Positions 43,802 to 55,639 of a stretch of DNA of 64,000 bases are shown piece after piece. Below the pieces are notes generated by a model, which ran no database searches, was not told the origin of the DNA, and saw only the letters and a list, made by a program, of their open reading frames with translations. A program made the translations under genes and the position numbers. Numbering within the stretch: position 1 is the stretch's first letter; the number at the start of each line of letters is the position of its first letter. Source of the stretch: Phaeosaccion multiseriatum (Eukaryota; Ochrophyta, other classes); NCBI GenBank assembly GCA_965112735.1, contig OZ218953.1:2480001-2544000 (forward strand), given 5' to 3'.

Positions 43802-46800
43802 TCAGAGATCCGCGTCGGACATGAAGACGCCATTCTTGGTGCACCAACGCAGGTAAGCGGCCCAGTTGCGGTCATTGCGGAGCGTGGAGGGGTTGCCCAC
43901 CACAATGAGGCCCCTCTTGGCGCGTGTGACGGCCACATTCAAGCGTCGCCAGTCTGTGAGAAAGCCCACACTGCCCCTTGCGTTGGACCTGACGGCCGTC
44001 AAAATGATGACCTCCTTCTCCCTCCCCTGATACCCATCGACGGAAGAAATCTCAATCCCTTCGAGGTCCCGCCCAGAACTGTTAAAGCTCTGTCCGCCCT
44101 CTCCCCCTGTGCCTGTGCCTGTGCGCAGCAGGACGTCCGTCAGCAGCCTGACTTGCCCCGAGTACGGCGTGATGATGCCAATGTCATGGGGCCTAAGGTT
44201 GGGGTCTGCGGCGAGCAGAGTCTCCAGAGCTCGCGACACGGCGTCCACCTCTGCTGCGTTGCACCATGAGCTGGCCACTTCCTCGCCCCCGACGCCGGCC
44301 CCTCCCACCACCACGCCGCCCCCATCGCGACCCTCGCCGCTTCTCGCAGCGGACTCCATTCGCCCACCACCATTGAAGTCACGTCCACTGCCATATCCAC
44401 TTGCGCGCCTACTGTCATGTCCACCACGGCTGCCGTAGCCCCCAATGGCGCTGCGTGTCTCGTGGCCTCTGGCGACGGCAACGAAGGCCACCGGGTGGCC
44501 CGGCTGCGGCCAGGGGAAGCCCTTCGGGCGCAGCCGGTCAGAGGCTTTGCAGAAGCTGCCCAGCCTGCCGTTGTAGAAGTGGCGCGAGGGGAAGTGCGCA
44601 ATCAAGGGGTGCATGCGGTATTGTAGCGTCAGGAGGACAGGGTCGATGCCCGTGTAGGCCAGTCGAGCGAAAAGGCTCATGGCCAGGCCGTTGTCGAGTG
44701 CCTCGGGGCTCAGCACCGTGGGTGGGAGCTGCTTGTGATCTCCGACCAGTACGAGCCTCTCACAGCCACGAATAAGCGGGACCAGGCACTGTGTTGTATT
44801 TGTGGTTGTGTTCGCGCCAGAGAGGAGAGAGGGAGGGGCAGAGAGAGGGCGAGGGCAGGCAGGCAGACGTGTCAGGACAGGTCACGTGGAGCAAGAACAC
44901 AACTATGCATACATCAGAGAGAGAGGTTGGAGAGAGGTTGGAGACGACGTGATGAGAAATGCGGGAGAGGCCTCTAACAACGTTTGCTCTGCAAGAGCTG
45001 AACTGAACTGAACTGAACTGAACCGAACTGAACTAACACGTGGGAAGAACGCACCGCTGGTTCCGTGGCCTGGGAAGCCTCGTCGATGAGGCACGTCTTG
45101 AACACGAGCTTGGAGCTCCTTCCTCCCCCGGCAAACGCCTCGGACACCCGTGCCGAACCCGCCCCCACGCATGTGGACACCACTACATCCGCCGCGAGCA
45201 CAATGTCGCGAATGGCCGCCATCTCCGCGAACTGCAGCTCCTCCCGAGTGGCTCTCTTCATCGCCTTTCTCTCCAGAGTAGCACCACGTCCACCGGTACC
45301 TGCTCCGGTGCCTCCAGCGCCGATACCAGTACCGGTGTTGCCAGCAGCGAGAGCCATGGCAGTCTTGTACTTGCCTCTTGCCTCAAGAAGAACGGGGTGT
45401 GACTCCAACTGCCCGTCCAAGGTGAGGTGCCAGAGCTCGCTTCGGACGGAAGCAGGCCGCCCCAGTCGCACCACCTTAAGCCCCAGCTCACTCAGCCCTT
45501 CCACAAGGTTGTCCGTCGCCACATTGCTAAAGGCACACGCGAGAATGTGGTCATCACCGTCGACTCTAGCGCCCCCCTTCCAGCTTGAGGTGGTGCTGGT
45601 GCTGGTGCAGGTGCTGGTGCTGCTGGTGGTGGTGGTGGTGCTGCTGCTGCTGCCTGCCTTTGTGGATGTCATGCCCTCCTCGCCCCAAGTGACGCTACTG
45701 CTTGCTCCTCCATCCTCACCAGCGATACTGAGCTCAAGGTCAAGCTCATAGGCAGTAAGAGATTTGGGCTCATATGGGTCGGAGGTCGAGAGCGTCCCCT
45801 GGGGGATGATCTTGCGCCTACGCAGGCTTCGTGCTCGGTCTAATTGGCGCAGCGACACAAGCGTGGCGAGTAGCTGGCACGCCGTTCGCGTCTGTTGTTG
45901 CACCAACCGTGGAGGGTAGCAGGAGGTAGGGAGGGAGAGAGGGAGGGACGGAGGAAGTTAAACATCACGCATTCACGCCGTATGGGACAGATGGAAACCA
46001 GGAGGGAAGGGGGGGGTGATGCGTGCGTTTCCCTTTGTAAGTCAGTGTACAAGTTCCCTACATATCCCCCCCGGGGACGTGCTTGACTGCAAGGGGCCGG
46101 AGGGGTAGGGGGTAGGGGAAGAAAGTAGGGCAGGCAGGCAGCAAATGATTCCAGCACACATGTACGCATCGACTCACTCATTCGATCACTTACTAACCTT
46201 TCCTGTCCCCGGCGGGCCCTGCAGCAGCGTGACTCTCCTTGTCAGGGCCAGCTCCACCGCCAGCGCCTGCCGCTCGTTGAGCAGCCCCATCTGCTTGACC
46301 TTGCGAGCCGCCTCCGCCACTCGCTTCTGATTTACATGTCCACCCCCGGTGGGCGCCTCTCCAGCGAGAACGGCCCACTTTCCTCCTCTCCCACCAACCC
46401 GTCGACCAGTGGCTGCCTCCGCCGCTGCTGCTGCCGCCACCGCCGCTCCTCCTCCCTCTCCTTCTCCTTGTCCTCCTCCTCTAGATGTTTGTACTCCACC
46501 TGTAGACGACACCACGGTCCTCTCGTGAGCCTCCAGCGGCATCTCCCCTCTCCGTCTCCCCCCCGTGACCTCCTCCACCTTGGCCAATGAAGGGGGCAAG
46601 CTGTGCGTCAGCAAGTCGCGAAGTGCCTCGCACATGGGCGCCTCGTCGGGGTGGGTCAGTTGCCGTAACGCATCGAACTGTCGCTCGTAGGCAATGCCAT
46701 TCACAGACTGGTCCAACCTGTACACCATTACGCTAGTGAGAGGCCCCCTCTTGCCTCCGGCCCTTGCCTGCTGCTGCTCCATGGCCATCCCTATCGGTAG

Positions 46801-47171
46801 TCGAGCCATGACCACATCCACATAGTGCTTAGTCCTGGCGACCACCACCCCTTCCACCGTGGCGGGGCTCAGCGTCCCGTCTGGAGCGATGGGATTCTCC
46901 CGCCCCGGCGTGACCGTCAGTACATCTCCGATGGTGAAGCGGTGGAAGGGCAGGGGTGGCCGCTTCACCACGTCCATCCCCGTCCAGCCTACTTTGTCTG
47001 TGCCAGTGCCATTGTCCCTGCCAAAGCCACCACCACCAGTCCTCCTGTCACTGGGGCGACGTAGAATGGGCAGGCTGAAGCGCACCACGTGCTCCTTGAA
47101 GAGCCTGCCCCTTGTGGTGGCCACCATGCCGAACAACGCGTACCCGCTGTCGCTGAGGGGGTGGGGAAGAG

Positions 47172-47230
<59 letters not shown>

Positions 47231-48646
47231 GTACACATCCCGTCCAGACAACCAGATGGGAGTGAGTGGGGGGGGGGGCGGGGAGAGAAGGGAAGGGAAG
47301 GGGTCAGAGGGACGCCTCAACCTCCGCCAGCCGAGTTTGTCGTCGATGATGATCCCTTCCCCGCCTGCCTTGCCCTCTCTCTCACGCAAAGCACCACACC
47401 GTACACAGTAGCTTGCTTACCACAGGCGGTTGGGGAACCAACTGCACACCCTTTCGGCGATGACGTCCTTCTCGTGCCGGAACTCGAGGCCCACGAGTTC
47501 GGAGAATGTGTTGCTGTAGTACGCCAGAGACGCGTAGGCGGTACTGCGGCGCTTCCCTCGGCTGCGGGAGGGAGGCAGGAAAGGAGAGATGATGGGCAGG
47601 GTTGTGGGGTGTCAGGTGTCGGGTGTGAGGTGTGAGGTATGAGGTGTCAGGAGTCATGCGTCGGGTACTAAAAGCGCCGGGTGTCAGTTGTAAGTTGTGA
47701 GAGGTGTGAAGTGTGAGGTGTCAGAGAGTCAGAGGAGTCAGGTGGGGGCAGCTCAGACGCCCCTTGGAAGGAACAGAAGATTTGGTGGGCCCCCCACTGA
47801 GAACACACACACACGTACACTATCTGCTGGTCTCACAACGAAGGTGCCGCACCGCCCGATTCTCACCTGCGTGTACCTCCTCTCCCTTCGTCGCCTTCGC
47901 CGGAGTAGGCCGCGGTGAGCTTCCACCCTCCCCCTCCCCCTCCCCTTGCCCCTCTTCTTGCTCATGTCCTTCGGCTTTCTAATCTTGATGCTGGTGCTGC
48001 TGCTTGTGTTGTCATCCGCAGTGGTAACCCCCACCACAGTTTGGTACTCCAGCAAGGCCAAGTTAACGCGCTTGTGACTCCAAATCTGGACTCCGTCTCC
48101 AATCAGACACGTGAGCGTAGAGCTCGATAGACGGAAGTTGGAGCTTCCGCCCGCCGCAGCAATCTGCCCAGTAGTGACAGGCCCTTCCTGATGGTACTTC
48201 CTCGCCGCGAACTTGGTGGCCGCCTTCCCCTTTCCCGCCGACGCGGTGGCTGCCCCGGCACCACTCCTCCAAAAGCCCATCGTGGCCGCGGAAGACTTCC
48301 TTTTCTTCTTCTTCCTAAGCAGCGTGCGCTCCGAGACTCTGCTGTCTCGCCCCATGCCATTGCCCTGTCCCCCCCTTGCCCTCTGTACCTGAAGCGGGCC
48401 CACGCTGCTCCTTCGTGCAGTTCTGACAAGCGGGCTGGGGCCGATTAACGCCTCGACATCGTTGCCATACTGGTGCAAGACCAAGCCGAGTGCGAGGGGA
48501 AGAACGAGGAGAAGGGGGGTGGTGCTGCCGTGGGAGAGAGAGGGAGACGGCCGGCACGTTTCCCTCCGCGCTGCCTTCGCTGGTGCCCTCCGTCGCTTCG
48601 TCCCTCGCAATGGTGGCTCCGCAGCGGGAACCAAGCTCATCCCCAT
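43802..48646 (-). CDS. UPF1/IGHMBP2-like superfamily 1 RNA/DNA helicase
   Basis: Five exons: 48646-47877, 47561-47421, 47152-46198, 45891-45055, 44788-43802; phases 2, 2, 0, 0 agree; about 1,229 aa. All SF1B motifs are present: NERQALAVELAL (Q motif), LLQGPPGTGKT (I, split by an intron after the Lys), VVSTCVGAGS, LIDEASQATEPA (II), VLVGDHKQLPPT (III), LLTLQYRMHP (IV), ISSVDGYQGREKEVIILT (V) and LNVAVTRAKRG (VI). Before motif I, AYYSNTFSELVGLEFRHEKD and a beta-rich 1B-like region (FTIGDVLTVTPG) resemble IGHMBP2 more than UPF1, and I see no Cys/His UPF1 zinc domain. The N-terminal 250 residues are basic and poorly conserved, with a Leu-rich stretch near residue 45. Role: 5'-3' unwinding in RNA quality control or translation, by family. 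Confidence 0.88.
47169..47224. repeat. (AGAC)n tetranucleotide repeat, intronic
   Basis: About 13 AGAC units lie in the helicase intron 47420-47153, close to the acceptor. Confidence 0.9.
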
Positions 48647-49299
48647 CTCTCCCTCCGTCAGAGCTCGCCTGCCTCTCCCACTGCAGCTACCACTTCACCA
48701 TCTCCACGACGAAAGAGGGGTGAGGAAATGTAATGTTCCCGTGGGGTGGTAGCGCGGGAACAAAGATCAGCAGACAACAGAGGGAGGGGGTAAGCGCGAG
48801 GCGAGGCGAGACGAGGGCAGCATAATACTGAGACCGTGACCAGCGACGAAGGCAGAGAGAGAACAACAAGTCCGGAGAAAGGTTGGTATAGTAACGAGAC
48901 GATGACGCGAGGGAGAGAGAAAAAAAAACGTCGCCGCAGCGAACAAGGCCGGTTCTCCCAACACCAGCCCTTCTTGCCCACGTCCTTCCCCACCTTGTGC
49001 TGCCACGTTTTTTGTTTGCTTTCTCTTTCCTCTCTTTCAACAGCTCAACTGCTTTTTTCAAGGTGAGTCGATGTGACCTGGAAAATAAAAAAGAGCTCCT
49101 CGATTCGCACCCCCCGGGGGTATAAAAATCGGGCCCGACGTGACTCTCATTACGAGAGCTCTGTGTAGCTCTGTGTTTTGCCCCTGCCACATGACCGCAG
49201 GCCTGCCTTCGGCCTGGACGCTGCGTACTGCTGCGCTGAATCAGGCGGACGAGAGCTGGGACGGTTTGTTTCGCTTCTGTCCACTTTGAGAAGGAGGTG
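48647..49299. promoter_or_regulatory. Divergent promoter region with a TATA box
   Basis: This 653-nt gap separates the helicase (minus) and the low-complexity gene (plus). TATAAAAA at 49121-49128 lies about 170 nt before the ATG at 49300, within GGGGGTATAAAAATCGGGCC, and looks like a plus-strand core promoter. Confidence 0.6.
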
Positions 49300-50705
49300 A
49301 TGAGCCAAATTAGTTACACCTCTCGCAAGCGGAAGCGCTCGGTGTTTTCGTCTCTCTTTGGCTCGCGAGGCAGCCATGGGGCCCCTAGCGTTGCTGCTAC
49401 TGCTGGTGGGGACGGGGGCGGGGAGAAGCACTTTGAGAACTTAGGGTCCCTTGGAGGGGCGGGCAGGGGAGATGCAGCGATCGGAGCTGCAGGGGCAGGC
49501 TACGGCAACACAGGGGCGGGCGAGCGAAGTGGGCACCTGCAAGGGCAAGGGACGTTGAAGGACAACAAGAAGAAGAATAAGAAGACGAAGAAGAAAAAGA
49601 AGGCATGGGGGCTTATATCAGGCCTCCGGTCCATGTTCAACAGCTGCGATGGCGAGGCGTCGCCTGCAGGTGGTGCGACGGAGAGCCATCAGGGCAACAT
49701 GAAGGGCGGTAGCGTGGTGGGAGTGGGGGGGAGAAGTAAAGTAGGATCGAGCAGGCGGGTGGTCATGTCAAATTCTGCGCGGTCCTCGACCGGGGCTTCC
49801 GTGGGTAGTGGGGGCAACGGCTTCGGGTTTGGGGAGGCATTTGGTTCTGTGTATGGACACGGGGGCGATGAGGACAGCGATGTGTACATGGAGGTGGAGA
49901 GCGACACTGCCGAGACGCCTGATACTGCCGCGCCAGCTTCTGCTGGAGACGGCACGGACGAGTACGAGGATGGCGGCGATGGTGACTACATGGATGATGC
50001 CTTTCGATTCGACCGCCTCGAGAAGGTGGACGAAGTCGCAGCGGCAGCGGCTGCTGTTCCTGGTCATGATCTTCGTGGTGGTGGTGATGATGATGGTAGT
50101 TGTAGTGATGATTATGGCGGTACCGGGTTGCGCAGTTCCTCTTTTTTGCCCGAGTTTGCCTTCGGGTGCGGCCCACGCGGCTTTCGACCACAAAGCGCGT
50201 ATGATGAAGGATGTACCCCACCTGCCAAGTCCTACCTATCGATCCCGATCCGTTCAGAGGCCACAGGCAGTGGGAATGCTCCTAACGTGGAAGAGTCCGG
50301 CGGTCTCTACCACACACCGGGTGGAAATACGCGACGACACCCAGCCAGCGAGCCCCCCCTGGTCGATGAAGGGGTGGAAGACAGGCAAGGTAGTGGAATG
50401 GTGGAAGACAGGCAAGGTAGTGGAGACATTCCCAAGATGGAAGAGTTCGGCAGTCTGTATCGCACCCCGGTTGGAAGTACGCGCCGAAGGCGGTCGAGTA
50501 AGGCCCTGCTCGGTGAAGTGGGAGCCGGCAAATTGGAGTACGACGGGGAGGAGGGAGAGCAAGAGACCGGGGGGGGGGGGGAGGGCGAAGGACGGGGAGA
50601 GGGCACGGGTACGAGGGAGAAGGCGGAGGAGGAGAAGAGGAGGACATCCGACGTCCCTGTTTATAAGTGGGAGGCGTGCAAAACTGCAATCAACAGCAAG
50701 GAGGA

Positions 50706-50736
<31 letters not shown>

Positions 50737-51471
50737 TCAGAGCCAGAGCCGGAGCAGCGACCGCGACTCGGCAGGAAAACAAGCGATTTGATCGCGTTTT
50801 TCCAAAAGCAGCAGGACCAGGGGCCTAAGGAATCGTCCGCACGGCAGCAAGAGCAGCAGGACCAGCGGCAGCGAGAAAGAGAGGAGAGACAGAAGAAGCG
50901 TGCGGAAGAAGAAGCCAGGGTCGAGTTGGCGGCCAGACAGAAGGAAGAGGAGCTGCGGCGGCGAGCCACCGATATCTTCCAAGTGTTGAGCCAGAGCCAA
51001 CAACATACGCAGCAGGAGGCGCAGCAGCAGCAGCAGCAGCAGCAGCAGCTTGAGGAGGAGGAGGAGCCGGAGGAGGAGGAGGAGGAGGAGGAGGAGGAGG
51101 AGGAGGAGGAGGAGGACGTAAGCGGGGGAGAGGAAGTGAAGGAGGAGAACGAGGGGCGGAGATCTTCCCAGCCGCCTCAACCTCGCCGAGGCTCCATCGA
51201 CATTGCCAGCGTGTACGGGAGCAGAAGCAGAAGGGGGCAGGCAAGCCCCTACAACGGCGATGGTGGTGATGATGTTGCCAGCGACGACGAGAGCAGCGAC
51301 GAAGAGATGACATTCGCGCGGCCCACGGACGGTGGGCGAGCGTCTGCATTTGCGTCTTCGTCTCGTCCCCGCCCCACCCCGGCAGCGGCAGCTGCTCAGT
51401 CCCAGAGGGATAGCGCGAGGATGAGCCACCTGCTCCGAATGAACCAAATCAGACGAGGTAACTTCAGGTGA
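49300..51471 (+). CDS. Unrecognised low-complexity protein, Ser/Gly/Glu/Gln-rich
   Basis: Single frame, 723 aa, starting MSQISYTSRKRKRSVFSSLF; the basic start could be a nuclear signal. A Lys run follows near residue 95. Around residues 325-405 two imperfect copies of a motif occur: EESGGLYHTPGGNTRRHPAS and MEEFGSLYRTPVGSTRRRRS, with two copies of VEDRQGSG between them. The C-terminal half is a charged Gln/Glu-rich helix with poly-Gln and poly-Glu runs, and the end reads RMSHLLRMNQIRRGNFR. I recognise no domain. A TATA box about 170 nt upstream and the motif duplication favour a real gene. A 327-codon overlapping frame on the same strand (49808-50791) is taken as a shadow. Confidence 0.6.
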
Positions 51472-52109
51472 CGAGGAGGAGTAGTCCAGGAGGAAGGAGA
51501 GGCGGCCGTCATCAACGCTTTGTTGGTTGGTGCTTGGGTTGGTTTGTTGGTTGGTTGTACAGTTATAGTGCAGTTATTGGAAGGAGCGCAAGGGAAGGTG
51601 CGCATGGAGGGCTGTTTTGAGGAAGCTCAGAAGGGGAGTCGCTTTTCGATTTATCACCCGCCCGTTTTGTTGTTTTTTTTGTTTTAAAAATTAAAAGCAA
51701 GTCAAACGACAAGTACCAGCCCCTAATGGGGGGAAACAAGGCAGCACTTTCACACGAGAGGCAATCTTCTTGTCACCAAAACGAAGTCAGAAAATAATTA
51801 CTCGCTCATTCAGCGGTGAAGGCGACCCCGTCGCTCCTCCTCCGCTCTCCTCCTCCTGTCTAGCTCGGCAGCAGCATCGGCAGCAGCAGCAGCAGCCAGT
51901 CGCCTCACGCGTCGGCGCCACTTCCGCAGTCTCTTGCTCAGCTTCGCACGCGATCGCCTCAACCGCCGGCCCACCCCTCTCCACCGCCGCTTCACACCAC
52001 CCATCACTCCCCACCTCCACGGGGAGAGGGCGGAGCGCACCATGGACAGCTTCTCCGAAAGGAGTTCCCGACGCTCATCGCGTAAGTCCGCTGCTGCTGC
52101 CGCAGCCAG
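51472..52109. other. Intergenic region between convergent genes
   Basis: About 640 nt with an A/T-rich patch (51660-51705, TTTTAAAAATTAAAAG) that probably contains the polyadenylation site of the upstream gene. No gene is seen; frames over 51770-52273 are pyrimidine-rich shadows. Confidence 0.55.
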
Positions 52110-52653
52110 TCAGCTGCTATTGTCGCTGCTCACAAGCTCCGCCACCTCCCTCAGCCGGTCTACAAAGTCCGCCTTCTCCACGCAGCCAACGCATTCGTAC
52201 TCGAGGTCAAGCAACAGCTTGCGCATCTCCTTCACGCGCATCGAGCCGAGCTTGTCAGCAGAGGCGCCGCTGATCTCCTTCAGCGCTTCCCTCGCGCTCT
52301 TACTCGCGTCGCGCTTCTCCCGCTTTAGCTCTCTGCACTTGGAGCCGCTCTCGAAGGATTTGATAAACTCGTCCATTGGCTTGCTCTTGTACTCGCCATC
52401 GTAGACCGCTGTCACTGTTTCGTCCCCTGTAGAATCAAAATGAAGAAACGGACGACGAGGGAGGAGGAAGAGAGCGGGAGATGAGCCTTTGCTGTCGAGG
52501 CATCAATGTAAGCCTCCCAGCCTGCCTGTCTGTCTGTGTATCTACCTCCCAGCCTGTCTGTCTGCCAGCCTGTATGTGTATCGGCCTCTCTGCCTGCCTG
52601 CATCTCTGCCTGCCTGCCTGCCTGCCTGCCTCTCTGCCTGCCTGCCTGCCTCT

Positions 52654-52684
<31 letters not shown>

Positions 52685-53024
52685 TCTGCCTGCCTCTCTG
52701 CCTGCCTCTCTGCCTGCCTCTCTGCCTGCCTGCATCTCTGCCTGCCTGCCTGCCTGCCTACCAAGGAATAAAGAACTCCAGCCTCCACGCACCTGCACAG
52801 AAGACGACGAAGGAAGGGTACGTGGATACGTGATACCTCCTCGCCAGAGCGTCGTTCCCTCCGCGTACCTCACCCAGGGCCACCTTGCCGCGGTACCTAT
52901 ACCCGAGCGACTTCATTAAAGGGCTTGTGTCGAACTTTGCAGTGAAGAGCACTGCTGATACACCCCACTTGGCCTTACTCTTCTTGCCCGCCTGCTTCAG
53001 CAAGTCATCCATCTACAGCCGCAG

Positions 53025-53064
<40 letters not shown>

Positions 53065-55108
53065 AGAGGAGGAGGAGGAGAAACAGACAAAGAGGAAGGA
53101 TGAGATGAGGAGGAGGAGGAGAAACAGACAAAGAGGAAGGATGAGATGAGGAGGAGGAGGTGAGAGCGGCACGTCAGGCCCACCGCCCGCTCAGGGAAGG
53201 ATTCATGCGCAAGTCCTCCTCCCGCCCACCACACATTCCCGTGTAGCTGTCTACGATGCAATCCTTACAAAGCACACCACCACCACCACCACCTCCACCA
53301 CCACCTCCTCCACCACCACCACCACCACCTCCTCCTCCTCCTCCTCCTCCTCCTCCTCCTCCTCCTCCTCCTCCTCCTCCTCCTCCACCTCCACCACCAC
53401 CACCACCACCACCACCCCATCGGATGTGCCCCTACCTGCTCTACTCTCCGGACGTTGCTGATATACTCGTCTGGCAGGTTCTCTTGCGCAAAGTCTGCCA
53501 GCGCCTTGGCAGAGCGAGTACCTGCAAAGGTGGTGTGCTTGCCATCCACCACCACGACGATGGTTGGGTAGGACCCCACTCCGAACTGCTGGCAGAGGCC
53601 GCCCTCTGCGGCGCAGTTCACGGCTCCGACCTGCACCGTTCCGGCGAGGCCCTCCGCGATCTGCTCGTACTTGGACACAAACTGCGGATACAGATACATC
53701 AAATTTAGCGAGTGCCGATTAAGCGTGGCAGCAGACAGATGCATGAAAGGAATACTCTCAGAAGGCATGACGCTGGTTAGCCTGTCTCTCTTACCTCTCT
53801 ACAATGCCCACATCCGGGTGAGTAAAACTCCACCAGCCACACATTGTTGGAACCCTTTTTCGGGAATTTCTGCGCCGTGAGCTTCTTTACCGGGCTTCTC
53901 TTCCCGTAGAGATCTTCCGCGGGCGGCTGCTGCCCCCCCATGCCCCCCATGCCTCCGTCAAAGTTGAAGCTCCCTCCTCCTCCTCCTCCTCCTCCTCCCC
54001 CTCCTCCTCCGCCGAAGAACTCGTTGAAGAGGTCGAAAGGGTCCCGACCGCGGAACTGGAAACCTGGCAAGGAGGGCAACGATAAGAGAGAGGGTGGGGG
54101 AGGGAGAGAGAGAGAAAAAGATAGAGAACGCGCGCGTGAGTAAGTCAGTGAGTGAGCGAGTAAATGATTGACTGTGGTAAGAAGAGTGAGCGCGATACCA
54201 AGGCGGGAAGTGTGTGATCCTTTTTCGGGAGCGGAGCGAGTGCGTGCATTGGAAACAAGTGGACCGGGGCTGCTCACATACACACACAAGCAAGAGCACT
54301 TGCTCAACACAAAGGAAACAAAACTCACCTCCTCCATGCCCTCCTCCGAAGGGGTTTCCACCTCCTCCGAAGGGGTTACCTCCCCCTCCCCCTCCTCCGA
54401 AAGGGTTGCCTCCCTGTGGCCCTCCCTGCTGCGCCCCCCCAGCCCCCGCTTTGAGCCCCTCCTCTCCGAATTGGTCGTACACTGCGCGTGTCTCTGCGTC
54501 GCTAAGCACCTCGTACGCCTCTGCGATCTCCGCAAACTGTCGTGTGCGTCGTGTCCAAAGCAGAGCAAAACAACACGCGAGTGAGCTGATTCGTTGATTG
54601 CGGAGGGGCGGTGAAGTATAATTTCAGCAGCACACGTGAACTTGAAGAACCCTCTGCGTCCCCTTTAGAAAGACCCTAGACCTGGCTTGGGAAACACCAC
54701 CACCACGACCACGACCACCTCAACCGTACCTTATCCTCTGCCCATTCGCGCTTGTCCGGGTTCTTGTCTGGAGACGCAACAGCAAGGCGACAAGGGCATG
54801 ACAGAGAGAAGAGTAAACAAACATGCCCATGGCCACCAGAAGTGGTACACGGCCAGCAGCAAGCCGTGACCTGCCCCGCCACCTCTTCCCATCCTCCTGT
54901 CCTCACCTGGATGGTATTTGAGCGCCATCTTTCGGTAGGCCTTCTTCAGCTCCTTGTCACTCGCCTTCTTCTTGACACCGAGAATCTTGTAAAAGTTTCT
55001 GTTGGCGGCCACCACTGCCCCGACAAGCAACATAAGCACCCCCGCGATAAGCAGAAAATGGGGGCTGGCGAGGGCGGAGCGGCGGCATGGTCGTCGTCGC
55101 GGATGTTG

Positions 55109-55142
<34 letters not shown>

Positions 55143-55225
55143 TCCTCCTCCTGCTGCTGCGGACACCTCGCGCTCATCCGCTCTCGGGTGCGTTTCCTCC
55201 CCCCAGACGACCCCGTGGTGTTCAT
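52110..55225 (-). CDS. ER DnaJ-thioredoxin protein with ARMET/SAP-like C-terminus
   Basis: Seven exons: 55225-54907, 54767-54730, 54536-54329, 54063-53795, 53681-53436, 53012-52793, 52426-52110; all phases agree; 538 aa. A basic N-terminus precedes a membrane anchor ([18 protein letters not shown], about 55-75) and a J domain ([20 protein letters not shown], with the HPD motif restored by splicing at YHPG/DKNPDK). A Gly/Phe-rich region of NPFGGGG repeats follows, then a thioredoxin domain with active site CGHC ([11 protein letters not shown]), a second thioredoxin-like fold without a CxxC, and a C-terminal SAP-like unit with [20 protein letters not shown], resembling the C-domain of MANF/ARMET. 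The order J-Trx-Trx-like fits the ERdj5/DNAJC10 idea of a luminal disulfide reductase. No KDEL-type end is present (SSDNSS), so retention is probably by the anchor. Confidence 0.88.
52585..52762. repeat. CTGC/CTCTGC minisatellite, intronic
   Basis: Tandem CTGC units with interspersed CTCTGC variants form a repeat in the intron 52792-52427 of the DnaJ-thioredoxin gene. Confidence 0.9.
53273..53416. repeat. (CCA)/(CCT)n microsatellite, intronic
   Basis: A run of CCA and CCT triplets about 140 nt long in the intron 53435-53013 of the DnaJ-thioredoxin gene; it yields a spurious poly-Pro frame. Confidence 0.9.
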
Positions 55226-55639
55226 CTTTGCCTTTGGGTTCGAGAGGGCTCCTCGTTCTGGCTGTGGGTTGATTCCTTTCGGGTGGGGTGGGGAAGAGAG
55301 AAAAGCAGGGCGGCGGGCGGGGGTGAGTAAGAGCAACTTGGTGAGAGACCGCGCACGGTTGCATTCGCAGGGAGCGCAAGGTATTCTTCGCAGGGTGGAT
55401 AGCTCCTCACAAAGTACGTAGAGGCAGGGAGCCCAGTGAGACCCGATCCCAGGTTATAAAAGACACGTTCTTCGCACTTGTTCTCCGCGTCTTTGCCCGA
55501 TCTGCCTCACCTTCTCTGTCTCTTCTATGTTTTTCTCTCTTTCTCTCCCTCTCCTCTCTCTCGTGTTCCGTCGCGTGACAACTTGTGTAGATGTACACGC
55601 GGCAATTTTTCGAGAACGGTCTCCGTAAGTCAACGGAGC
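55226..55639. promoter_or_regulatory. Divergent promoter region with a TATA box
   Basis: This 414-nt gap lies between the DnaJ-thioredoxin gene (minus) and the 5-phosphatase gene (plus). TATAAAAG at 55455-55462 is about 185 nt before the chosen ATG of the phosphatase. A pyrimidine-rich leader follows. Confidence 0.55.

Noticed and set aside
45000-45035. Short AACTG pentamer repeat
   Set aside because: A small intronic simple repeat beside the helicase exon boundary; no further signal.
49808-50791. 327-codon plus-strand frame overlapping the 723-aa protein
   Set aside because: It is a frame-shifted shadow of the longer frame, with no independent start context or domain.
55590-55625. Upstream ATG (MYTRQFFENGLR) with a GTAAGT donor as exon 1 of the 5-phosphatase
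   Set aside because: The donor leaves phase 1, while the only nearby acceptor (CCAAAG at 55680) would need phase 2, so the frame is not kept.
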